64,000 bases of DNA from Metaphire vulgaris (lineage: Eukaryota > Annelida > Clitellata > Crassiclitellata > Megascolecidae): positions 4,839,951 through 4,903,950 of the forward strand of contig CM030866.1 of assembly GCA_018105865.1 (NCBI GenBank). The letters run 5' to 3'. Made by a program: the position numbers and the translations under genes. Positions within the stretch are counted from its first letter, which is position 1. The number at the start of each line of letters is the position of its first letter. Shown here piece after piece: positions 50,148-61,258 of the stretch. The notes beneath the pieces are model-generated. The model had not been told where the DNA came from. It did not search any database and saw only the letters and a program-made list of their open reading frames with translations.

Positions 50148-50906
50148 GTAAGTGGACAGTTACAAAGCTATTCCATTTGATGTATATTGCTGTGCAAGTT
50201 AAACCTGTTTAAGCCCAAGTGAAGACAAATTCTTTGAATTCTGTGATTAAACTTGAATATTGGGCATTGATTGGTAATAGAAATAACAGTGTATGAGTAT
50301 AATATTGTGGTAAGAAATTAAACCGATTCGATTGTTTAACCCATTAATGTATTAAAATATAGGACATTTAATAAATTTCAATTTAAAGTAATTGTTTAAT
50401 GTTTGGCATATCCACAGATGTAAGTTCTGTGATATATATGGATTAATTGCCTGTGTGAAATAGGGTATTTTTTCAAATTTGTTACAGAAAATTGTTTTAA
50501 GTCTTCAATCAAGAATTTTATAGAGATAAAAAAAATGAAAACATGATCAAGTCCAAATGGCAAGAAATCGCTCAGTTGGAACAATAGGACTGGGCACAGC
50601 AGACCACAGACCAGAACTAAGGACTAAAGATTCAGATTCAAACCGAAAACTGAGCATTTCTGCCATCTATATCGATTAATGAATTTAATAGAATTTATCT
50701 GCAGGCGTTTTCGTGAGGTGTTGCTTGATATCTTTTTCTGAAAATGGTCTGAAATCTCTACATGTATCATGATTTGGATTTCAGTGTGAAAATGTTTGCA
50801 TTACCATAAGATGGGCTGGATTGGAGCTGTGGGAGAATAACAGTGAATAATATAACAGGTGAATTAGGCAACAAATTCAGTCAGTCTTTCTAAACTTAAG
50901 GGAGTC

Positions 50907-51220
50907 TTTTGGAGCAAGGTATTCTGTGGAATCGAATGTGCTTGTGTTGATTCACTTTTGTTCCTAACAAGATTAGTATTACATATATGTCGGTGTCTCC
51001 TTTAACCCTCTGTGGACCACCTATGGGTCCAACTGGACCCACAATTTACAATTTGTTGAATGAAATTGAACCCTTTAGATATTTCGTGACTTTGTAAACC
51101 AGTTTGTGCCCATTCAAAGGAGAGAATTTTTGGATAAGGTGGTGCATAGTTCAGCTGCAATGCACAGTACGTTGCTGACCAGTTGGTCTGTTCTTTGGTC
51201 TCATAGGGGCTGTCCGTTAA
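50907..51220. repeat. Local duplication, copy A
   Basis: About 314 bp that recurs at 51611-51845 with two deletions. Shared stretches include AGATTAGTATTACATATATG and AGAATTTTTGGATAAGG. It ends at the GGGGCTGTCCGTTAAT repeat end. Confidence 0.85.
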
Positions 51221-51610
51221 TTATGTCAATAATTTTTGACTCCCTCTCACCTTGTCAACTTTCAGTGACCCCTATAATTATGTCAACAACTTTTGACCCT
51301 CCACTGAGATCAGTTATGGGCCCCCTTAAAAGTTTAAACAAAGTTATCATTTCTATTTTTTTTGTGCAGTGAAATTTTGACCTTTCTCCCTTTTGCTCAT
51401 CAAAATATCAGATATCAAAGGAAACCAAACTCAAAATGAGTATGGTTACTTTTTAACTGAATTTTCAGGGTTTTCTTCATTGTTATAAATAGTATTCCAT
51501 GAAATTTCTTCTATTCTGTCATTATTTGACCAGAATGATAAAATTCAGTAAAATTGTTGACATCTGCTTCTCTTGACACAGTGTGAACCCTGTCAACAAC
51601 TGTCAAACTT

Positions 51611-51845
51611 TTTTGGAGCAAGGTATTCCGTGGAATATTTTGTTCCTAACAAGATTAGTATTACATATATGTCGGTGTCTCCTTTAACCCTCTGTGTTTT
51701 GTTGAATTTTATTTAGTGACTTTGTAAACCAGTTTGAACCCATTCAAAGGAGAGAATTTTTGGATAAGGTGGTGCATAGTTCAGCTGCAATGCTTTTGCT
51801 GACCAGTTGGTCTGTTCTTTGGTCTCATAGGGGCTGTCCGTTAAT
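51611..51845. repeat. Local duplication, copy B
   Basis: A shorter copy of 50907-51220, about 700 bp further on, lacking two internal blocks. Short deletions and small changes separate the copies. Confidence 0.85.
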
Positions 51846-52684
51846 CAAAATTTCTTAAAATTTCAAAGATTTCAAAAATTTCACCATAGGATTTAACAAC
51901 TTTTGACCCTCCACTGAAATGATGTCTTTTTTTTATGGATGTCGTTTCCTTGTTTGCTCATCAAATGTCAAAAAAATGGTACTTTTTTTGTTGTCACGGA
52001 TTTTTTAAATTAAAATTTGAGATTTTTAATGATGAATAAGGGACTTCAATTGGTGCAAATTTCAAGACAATTGGAGGTCCAACAATTTTGGTGATCAAAA
52101 AACATTGAACCATCTTTGAAATTTTAAGAAATTTGACGAAAAATTAATGTCTGGAATTTGCAAGAGAATTTGCAAGAGAATTGTAAGGGGCCTTCTAGTG
52201 ATGCCTATGCACTGTACACTGAAAAGCAACTGGCTTCAGTTTACATGGCAATTGCCAAGGACATTTGACTAAAAGAAATAGTAGCATAGAGAAAAGAAAA
52301 TAATCTTCAATCAGTAGAAAATCACGGAATTACATTAAGAATTATGCAAAGAATTGTTTTCAACATGAAAATCGTCATCTGCCAAAATAACAGATACCCA
52401 AAAGGCACGCGAGCACATTCAACACAGAAGCAATAAGATACGCAAGAGAAATGACAGCATAGATTCAAAACCAGATGCAAGGAGAATGAAGACCAATAGC
52501 TGCACAAATGTGCTCCAGCTCTACGATAATTATTATAATACTCTAAAACACTAGCTTTGTGAGGCTGAAAACAACATTGAAAATAATCAAGAAAATCTGT
52601 CTCAGAACAAAGTTTAACCACAAAATATTCTTATAGAAGTTGGTTGTACCAAATTTCAAACAAGATAAATCATGAAAATCCAAT

Positions 52685-52851
52685 CAGGGGCGTAGCCAGG
52701 AATTTGATTTGGGAGGGCTATAATGTGATTTGGGGAGTGTAAATCTTTAAAAACTTTGAAAATCTTAAAAAGCACATTAAAAACTTTAAGGTAGCCTGAT
52801 TTTGGGGGGTATTATATACCGATATACCCTCCCCCCATCGCTACGCCCCTG
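52685..52851. mobile_element. hAT-like MITE, CAGGGGCGTAGCCAGG type
   Basis: Ends CAGGGGCGTAGC and GCTACGCCCCTG are flanked by a perfect 8 bp duplication AATCCAAT. Confidence 0.88.
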
Positions 52852-53307
52852 AATCCAATGTTCTTTGTGAATTAAAAGCAACACAGATGAATGCATAGTC
52901 CCAATACAGACAAATGCACTCGATGCAACAAGTCTTCATTTGAAAGACTTCCAAGTGATTCTCCACATACAAATATTCCATTACGTTACTGTACATAACA
53001 TCAGTAATTTCCCTGTGCTGAGCAATAGACAGTGTAGTCAACTGGATTCGACTTTAAGCGAACATGAATAAATATTTCCAAACAGTGCACTCATAAGCTG
53101 AGGTCAAGAAACAGATGGCGTCTAAGACACAATCACTGAGCAGTACATTCATTTTGGCCTAAATAAGTCAATTTCTGTATTTCTATAATTAATTAAAAGC
53201 AAAGCAGCAAAGATAAAATGCAATGAAGACTCGAAATATAATTAAAAACTTTAACCAGCCAGAACTTTGGCTCTCACCATTCCCACGGTGCCATACAAAT
53301 TGTCTCA

Positions 53308-53309
<2 letters not shown>

Positions 53310-53356
<47 letters not shown>
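53310..53356. repeat. (AAT)n microsatellite
   Basis: About 15 units between eIF2A and LAMTOR1. Confidence 0.95.
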
Positions 53357-53360
<4 letters not shown>

Positions 53361-53898
53361 CCTGTAGTCATCAGAAAGTATGCTTAAGATTTGAAGATAA
53401 TGGAGAAAATGGAAATACAAAGCCACCACCATCATCATCATCATCATAATATCCACCTCTGATGATAAAGAATTAAGCTGAGAAAAACTCACTTTCCAAA
53501 GTGCTATATAAACTTACGAGACTTTGCTTGCTTGCTTACTTACATTTAGTTAACTGAAAGCTTTACTTAAACTATCAGAAACAGAGAGCATTCCAAATGC
53601 AACAATAAGAAAAATTATGGTGAAAAAAACCTCTAAAGAGAGGTTTTGGCCAACGCATCAAAGACATAAACCAAGTGTCCAATGCATGCAAATACTCCAG
53701 AAAGGCTGCATTTCAAGACATTCAAAGCAAGAATGTACAATTGAACTCAGCAATAGAGACCATTGCTAACTGATCAACATATAGAATGCAAAGACCTAAG
53801 AAGAAGACACAGTTGAACAAAGAAAACATCTTCACAACGTGAACATGCTGCTTAAACAGTTTGAAAAACAAATTATCGGCGCGGTTAACGGTACAAAA

Positions 53899-54010
53899 TT
53901 GGACAAAGCCACTCAATTTCTGGAAAAAAAACAATAAACCACATTAAGTTAATCTTGGACAAAGCCACTCAATTTCTGGGAAAAACAATAAATCAAAATA
54001 AGTTATTCAC
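53899..54010. repeat. Tandem duplication, 56 bp unit, two copies
   Basis: Units start TTGGACAAAGCCACTCAATT at 53899 and 53955. They lie just downstream of the LAMTOR1 stop, probably in its 3' UTR. Confidence 0.8.
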
Positions 54011-54119
54011 GTCCATTTACCCTCAAATAGACGTCTACAGATGAATCTGGCGCAGGTCTTGAGGGTAGAAGCGAAAACGCAGCCAAAGTAATTCACTAAT
54101 TGAAATAGTCTCTGTCAAT

Positions 54120-54327
54120 CTACGGCATGTACGTCGCAAGCGGCTCTTTGACGCTGGGTCTCATGTTTCCGAGTTTCTCATCTAATGCATCAGATGTTGC
54201 AATAATCTAAAAAGAGAACATTTACAGTATATACATATTTTTTTAAAATATTTTTTTATGCCCTCAGTACTTCATTCCCATTTATGATAAAATATATGAT
54301 ATATAATATATAAAATATATATATGAT

Positions 54328-54368
<41 letters not shown>

Positions 54369-55901
54369 CTGAAAAATAAATATCTTGAATGAATGATATA
54401 AATATGCTTTTAAAGAAAAACAAGTATATAGAAAACTTAAAATTGCAGAGATGTATAATATATATTCAGGGTTCCCGGTAATGGGGTAACGGGAGCGACA
54501 AAACACAATAGCTCTAACAGCTACATCTAAACTAATATTTAAAGCATTTAAAATAAAACACCATATTAAACTCTCAAATATGAAACACACAAACAAAGCA
54601 ATTGTTATTGTTAAGCTACAGTACATGAAACTTATCAAATACCAGTACTAAAAAATTCATGTTTAGTATAACACAACAGCAAAGGTCAATGAACTACAGT
54701 CAAATACCAATTGGACTAAGAAGGCAAAAGTACAGCATTACCGTTTCTAGGTCTGCCTTTGATAGAATCGGTTCGTTTAAGACGGCAGTGTGAGATATTA
54801 CGCCAAACGGCAACAAACGAGGATTTCTTACTAACGACTGCACTGACATCGAAGAATTAACTCTTTCACTAAAACAGAAAAAGTTCAAAACACACATTAA
54901 TTGAAACACAAAACCAGAAATAGGATCCCTTAAAGGTGTAGAAGTAGGCAGTCTGCTTGGCTGCCAAATGGGGCGGGGGTTGCCCCACTCTGTGCTCATC
55001 AGTAGGGTAGGTGGCACAAGACCATAAACTAGTTGTCACTTACTCCAATCAGACCTGCACCTATCCTCCCATTTAAGATGTGTCACACCTCAAATGTCAT
55101 GATGACCTGGCCACTAAGAGTTCATCCATATAGTACATATGCAAACAAGGTATATTTTCAACCCCCCTCCACCTGTTGCACACACCGTACATACAAAAAT
55201 TCAACCCCACTCAGTGCGTACGTACTAAATGGATGGACCCTGACTGATTTGCAGTCACTGAAAAATGTAATCCAATTTCTTGTAGCAATAGTCAAAATAA
55301 ATTTCAATGGACCTCTATCCTTCTAATCAAAACACCATGAAATAAACGTGCTGCAAAATAGAAAAAAGCTAAATCAAGTGCAAAATTGTTCGCATTCATC
55401 TGTTGTGTACCTGTATTGATTGTATTTGGAGGAGTAACTGTGGCTTTGCAGTCGACTGCAATCAACGGCATTTACGTCGATATAAGCGCTGAAAGAAAAG
55501 AAATCAAACTGCTCATAACATAACCACAGAAAGCTACAATAAGCCTTGCATTTCCATGCAACACAACACTAAAGACAAATTTCCTTAAAAAATTATTTCA
55601 ATACAACTCTATTCTCATAAACTGATCTTTGCCAGGGTATTGCCTATTAACACATTCTACTATTTCACTGCCTGATATCACTAAAATACAAACTCAGTTG
55701 TTTTATTCAATTGAAATTTAAAGAGCAACTTGATTAACATCTTACTCAAGTTATATTTGCTAAACTGTCCTTTTGGACTTCACCATTCTAATGGCACTTT
55801 AAAAATAGTCTCAATAAATAATAATAATAATAACAACAACAACACAATAATAATAACAACACAATGATAATAATAATTTTACACTAACACTAGGAATTTT
55901 C

Positions 55902-55933
<32 letters not shown>

Positions 55934-56163
55934 TTTATTTTAAAAGTTTCATAATCAAACTCAACAAACCACAGATGAAATAAAGCACCTTGTCATCAAA
56001 AAGCCAAATAAAACACAGATTGAACTGCCAATGATTTCAAGGAAACAATTCTGCTGGAAAATTCTTACTTAGCAGATCGATCCAAAATCTGAGCCAGAGT
56101 CTCGTTTCCACTCGGCCTTGTTGACTGCGTCTGAGGAACTGTAGGCCTGCAAAACGAAACCTC

Positions 56164-56214
<51 letters not shown>

Positions 56215-57629
56215 TACTACTAACATCATTCTAAAACAAATCAAAAACTGAATATACAGTAGTTCAAAATTAAAGCCAGCAAATGATTTTTGAAAAAAAG
56301 AATGTTTTGAGTTTCCATGATGATCAATCTCTGGATATTTTATTCCACAGACCCTCTAACATCATTCTAACTAATCAAAACTTTGCAATGATGATGACAT
56401 CCCCCTAACAAAAATTTGAGGTCGTAAAATGGTAATGTGAAATGGTATGCATACAAAATGCATACTAATTAGCTCCGGACACCCCCAATTTGAGGTCGAC
56501 ACCTCCCAAATTCACAATCCTAGAAATATCCCTGATGATGATGATGAATAAGTTCCCTGCCCTAAGGCAGATCCGATTGGCTCTTGCCAAATGGAGATGA
56601 GCAGAGTGAGCTCACTTTACACTGCAGTTTTAATCTAATGCAAACTTTGCAGAATCAACCGTTGATAAATTAAAGACAAGTATACAGAACAGATCTTGAT
56701 GGAATCAAATAACCAAACAAAACAAATCTTGTGAGAATCAAATAACCAAACATCTCTGCAAAACACAAAATACATGGTTGCATAATTCAAATGTTAAATA
56801 CAAGCCACAAAAACAGTCTGTGTACATTATGCATCATCATTATGTTGAATACATAAGAACCAACAATGTTTCTTGAACACAAACTAAGGGTTTAGAGTGG
56901 TTCAGTATGATCAACCCTGGGTAATAACTATTATGTTACACCCAGCCATGTTACACTCATTTGGCTTAATAGAAATGTGTCCAAATGTCCAATGATCCAT
57001 TGTGATCCTACGTACCGGCCATCAGCCTCATTCGCTTGTGCATCAGACATAAGCCATGTCCGTTCTGTTGGCTCCAGAATCTAAAACCGCACATAAAATA
57101 CTTTTCAGAGAGGCTGAACTATTTGCAAAATATTAAGCATAGAAATTCATTAAAATTACCCTAAAATATAACAATTAGATAACAATTCTGGTTCATTCTC
57201 AAAATCAAAATGTAAAACATCTATTTGCAACTTTCTCTGTGCTGAAATCAATTGAGGGCAATACCCCATCCAAGCGATCTTCATTCTACTAGACAAAAAT
57301 AGTACTATTTATTATTTACAAACTTCTATAGTACCAATTCTAATAATTAATCAAAGGTATCACTTGAAGGCACTCCAAATCAATACCGCAAAAGATCAGG
57401 TCATTCCAGAGATCAGGACACAGGGAGAAGGACTATGAAAGAAATGCCAAAGTTTACCAGCATTAGCCATCACTCTCGTAAAGCAACCATAATCCGTTAA
57501 ATGCCAGTAACAACACCATAACAGGTTGCGCTATAAAATCAGTAAACAACCGGGTTTCAGCGTATAAACTAAAAACAAGCAACAACTCACCCGCGTGTCT
57601 TCGTCGTCTTGACTGAAGCAGCAACCCAT
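54120..57629 (-). CDS. LAMTOR1: LAMTOR1 (p18), Ragulator membrane anchor
   Basis: LAMTOR1 wraps the other Ragulator subunits and tethers them and the Rag GTPases to late endosomes and lysosomes for mTORC1 activation. Six exons join in phase: 57591-57629, 57016-57080, 56069-56146, 55411-55488, 54742-54868 and 54120-54206. They give 157 residues, against 161 in human. The N-terminus MGCCFSQDDEDTR carries the Gly2 myristoylation and Cys3/Cys4 palmitoylation signals. Conserved blocks are ETLAQILDRSANAYIDVNAV, YSSKYNQYSERVNSS, LNEPILSKADLETI and the short end LATYMP. It is convergent with eIF2A, with about 4 kb of repeat-rich DNA between. No oddities were seen in the coding exons. Confidence 0.93.
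56164..56214. repeat. (ATT)n microsatellite
   Basis: About 16 units in a LAMTOR1 intron, 18 bp upstream of the exon at 56069-56146. Another (AAT)n tract lies at 55901-55932. Confidence 0.95.
57299..57420 (+). mobile_element. SINE-like repeat, second copy of the 18225 family
   Basis: TTCTATAGTACCAATTCTAA, TCAAAGGTATCACTTGAAGG and CAGGTCATTCC align with the copy at 18225-18350. It lies in the first LAMTOR1 intron. Confidence 0.5.
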
Positions 57630-59511
57630 CGTCATCAAAATCACTCAATATTTCAATTAATCAGTAAAATTTACAAACATTCCTCTTAAATTCCTGGGCA
57701 GCATCATGTGACAAAACGACTATAAATGTCACGTTGCTACTACTTTTATAGTAGATCTACTTGACCCTGACAAATTGCTCTTATTTTAAGTAGATTTACT
57801 CACCCTATTTAAGCAAGCATGTAAAATCTCGTGAATTTATATAGCGCTTTCATTTTTAGTACCACAATAGCTGCCTAATCTTGGGCGCCCAAAGATCTAC
57901 ACTGACTAAAAATCGTTGTCCACTCTGCACTAGTAGACATGTACAGTAGGTGTTCAGAGTTTGAACCCAAATGCAGTGGCTCTAATTCTAATGTAGGGCT
58001 GATGGGTCCCCAACTGAACTATCAAGGCATCCACTGGAGTTTCTACTAGGTCATTAGAATTTTATATTTATTTTTCATGGCCTAGTTTAGTTTTTGTCTA
58101 AAATGCATGCATCTTGCTGATGAATAAACAATTTGATTTCTCTATCTGAACTTTGCTTTAAAATACTGGTAAAGAGGGAAACATTTAAGGGAAGAGGTTG
58201 CTACAAAATTTGGTCATGGATTAACAACACATCGCTTACAATTTTACCGACCCTGAGGTTTTATCTCGGTGGGTCTAATAGCCCTAAATGACGTAGAAGA
58301 TGCTATATACTATACATTCAAACGTACTGACTGAAAAATCAATATGTTATCTCAGTATCTGTTAAAATACAAATGATGAATCTATAACACGGTTTAAATA
58401 CAGGACAGATCCTACTGCATCACTCAAAACCCAGTTATTATTATATTATTGTGTTAAAAATGAACAAAACAATTCAAATGCAACACAATAACAGCAATAT
58501 TTAATTGGCACAGGCTAATAAAACACCATCAGCACATGCATTTGATCAAAAGTGCCTATTGTGCAACAGACAGCAATAAGTCTACTGTTCCTATTAATAT
58601 TGGGAGGTATTTTTCATGATGAAGTTATTCAGTATCATGTTCTATTCTTTAAATAGCATTTGTTAGGAAATAAAACATATAGACTTTTCAGTTAATCTAT
58701 ATTATGAAAACAAACCTAAGTCTAAAAAGTAAATTATTACAAATAAAGCAAATTTAAAAAGTTAATAAAACGCAATAACAATAAAAAAAGTCCTTTGCAA
58801 CAGACAGCCACAAGTCTGCTTATAACATTGGGAGCAAATTTTTCATACTGAAGTAATTCAGTATCCAGTGTTTACCATCATTTGTTAGGTTGCATATAAA
58901 CTTTTCTGGTAATCTAAACCATAGAAACCAAACCTTGTTGTAAAAAGTAAATTATTGCCAATGGCAGAAGCAAATTTAAAAGCTGGTGGGCATAAAAATA
59001 AAAAGTGACCATAACAATTGTTCTGGAAATAACATAATATACTAGCACCATGGCACGATCAGTCAAAAAACTTCTATGGCGCCACTGTCATAATGCCTAG
59101 GGCATCAGCCGATGGTTCACACAAAATCCAATCTGAATTACAGCCAGATCAAGTCCGAAAGGTCAGTCAGATCAGAGATGCACTAGCAACTGATAAGTTG
59201 CCATGGTAATGGAAAGGCACAATTAACGCATGGCACCACAACACCTTTGTTACCATGGCTGCCACATTTTTATTCTGCATACTTGAATTGCACGAAAGAA
59301 AAATAACGCAAATTGCACTGCACAGATAATAACATGAAACATTTGACAGATAAATTAACCGCTGCATTACTCAAAACATGCAAGCAAAGGCAATTCTAAA
59401 CACAGGCAGAATATAATGCCATATAAAATTATCTTCCCATGAAATGCTGTTTAAAATCAATCAGTGGACCCTGTTATTAGTGCAAGAGGCACAACTCTTA
59501 CGGAGTTCAAG

Positions 59512-59556
59512 TGGAGGTCAAGGTCACAGATCAACTGCAGGTCAAGGTCATAATTC
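59512..59556 (+). promoter_or_regulatory. Clustered nuclear-receptor half-sites
   Basis: AGGTCAAGGTCA occurs twice with 11 bp between. Each copy is a direct repeat with no spacer and contains TCAAGGTCA, an ERR/SF-1-type extended half-site. Function is inferred only. Confidence 0.4.
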
Positions 59557-59800
59557 AGCTGCAAAAGAAATCAAATCTTATGATGACTAGAATGGAAAAA
59601 AATTCAGCACAGCGCCTTTACGCCAGTTACAGAAATTAATAATACATGTTTTAATCACTTTAAACAAGAAACAGTGTTAATTCTGGTTACAGGATAGCAC
59701 GCAAGACAGTCAAATGCACGTAAAATATACCTCAAGGTGTTAATACAGTGAATGAATTTGAAACTGAGCAGGCTTAGATTCAAAATGGAGGAGGCGCGAT

Positions 59801-59982
59801 CAGAGTTTTATCCAGACCCCAGACCTTTGGGGAGAAAATTGAGGCTTTTGGGGGGAAATCGACTTGGTTGGAGGGGAAGACACAATTCAATGCAAAATTT
59901 GTGTAAGTGCTGGGATTTTGGGGGGGAATTTTGAGGTTTTGGGGGGAAAATCTCCCCTCCTAACAGGCCTGGATAAACAATG
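59801..59982. mobile_element. hAT-like MITE, family CAGTGTTTATTCTAG, copy 4 (divergent)
   Basis: The ends have drifted (CAGAGTTTTATCCAG and CTGGATAAACAATG), but the 8 bp duplication GGCGCGAT is perfect. Repeated TTTTGGGGGGAAA runs fill the interior. Confidence 0.8.
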
Positions 59983-60145
59983 GGCGCGATTCACCTGAAA
60001 CACGATTCAAGCTCTTTCATATTGGTAAACAATACATTTGTATGAACATGTATCAAAGTGCTCAATTTTAAACAACAAAATGCACATGAAACTAAGTATT
60101 TGACAAGCTGCTCTCCTGGTCTATTCAAGCATTCACAGCACCATA

Positions 60146-60207
60146 TTAATATGTAGTAACAATGTAAAATGAACGGATATATCCGGAGTCCCCAGTTAAG
60201 GGGTTAA
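60146..60207. mobile_element. TTAA palindromic element, copy 9 (left part lost)
   Basis: A second-subtype copy that keeps the core AATGTAAAATGAACGG and the right arm CCCCAGTTAAGGGGTTAA. The left arm is replaced by a copy of the right flank (TTAATATGTAGTAAC on both sides). Confidence 0.75.
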
Positions 60208-60727
60208 TATGTAGTAACACCAGAATTCTTGTAAAAAACCATAACTTCCTTCAATGACTTGAGTACTACAAATTAAAACAGACTTGAATGGCAAACACAG
60301 TTCACAAGCTTGAGCACCAAAGTTTGCCACAACAAGTTCCAACCAGTGGCAAACTAAGATAAATGCAGAGGAGTATTTATAGCTTCTATAGAGCCATCAG
60401 CTCAGGCAATTATTTGTAACAGGATTTGAAGTCTGAAACAAAACTGTTAATGACATTTGAAGAACAATGTAGTGAGTGTTGAAAGTATTTGATAGAGTTT
60501 GAATCAATCTTATATGCATCATTTGAGTATCTTGTCTTCAGCTGTTTCTTCTTCTTCTTCTTCTTTAGATATCTTCATTGTTCACAAAACCAATCGCGGA
60601 GGAATAATCCTCACACATAGAGCAAGATGACACTTCTGTAAGATCTTTCAGTCTATGACATACAAATACTGGTACAAAGAATATGCAAAATTGTTAGCTA
60701 CTATGGTTCACTGTCTACATATGCAAT

Positions 60728-60921
60728 CAGTGTTTATTCTAGGCCTTCTCTGGGGGGAATTCCCCCCTAAAGTTTCAAAATCCCCCAAATTTTTTATATG
60801 TTGGCTGGGGAATGGAAATTCCCCCCCCCAAAAAAAAGTGAAAAAAGTGTGGAGACTTAGACCTTGTTCCCCCAAACATTTCAAAATCTCTCCAATGTCA
60901 AGGTGGCTAGAACAAGCACTG
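60728..60921. mobile_element. hAT-like MITE, family CAGTGTTTATTCTAG, copy 5
   Basis: Left end CAGTGTTTATTCTAG and right end CTAGAACAAGCACTG are flanked by a perfect duplication TATGCAAT. Confidence 0.87.
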
Positions 60922-61109
60922 TATGCAATCATTCAAATACCCCCAAATACCTATATCTTCACTCAGAACATGATAATTTCCAGAAAATATATGTCCAAAT
61001 TGATTAATTGTGCAGAAGAATAAAAATTAGTTCTGTCTGAATGAAAATTAAGCAAAATGTACACACCTCATAACACACGTATTACAATTTAACTAAATGA
61101 CTTATCCAT

Positions 61110-61115
61110 TTTATT
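61110..61115 (-). terminator. Candidate polyadenylation signal of the P4-ATPase gene
   Basis: An AATAAA hexamer on the minus strand lies about 145 bases past the stop codon, in AT-rich DNA. This is a normal distance for a short 3' UTR. It is only a candidate. Confidence 0.35.
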
Positions 61116-61258
61116 ATAATTATTTGCCTATTGCTAAACATGTGTTACATCAACAGATGGGCGAGTAAAATTAATTACACCAATGAATTTCTGATCAGTT
61201 GCTTTCAAAACAGGAAGAATTCAAATATGGAATAAACCACAAACCGAATTGAAGCCTT

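Larger units (their letters stand above)
50148..54119. other. Convergent intergenic region between eIF2A and LAMTOR1
   Basis: It should contain the eIF2A C-terminal exon(s), but none was recognised. It holds the local duplication (50907, 51611), Harbinger-like end fragments, a hAT MITE (52685), an AAT tract and a 56 bp tandem duplication. Confidence 0.65.
57630..61258. other. Intergenic region between LAMTOR1 and the P4-ATPase gene
   Basis: It contains a SINE-like start (ATTTATATAGCGCTTTC near 57834), two hAT MITEs (59801, 60728), a truncated TTAA element (60146) and the half-site cluster at 59512. No gene was recognised. Confidence 0.65.

Noticed and set aside
59495..59563. Exon-like segment on the minus strand (TGCAG acceptor, CTCCgtaaga donor) reading LNYDLDLQLICDLDLHLNS
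   Set aside because: The reading comes from repeated AGGTCA half-sites, has no homology, and lies past the P4-ATPase stop codon.
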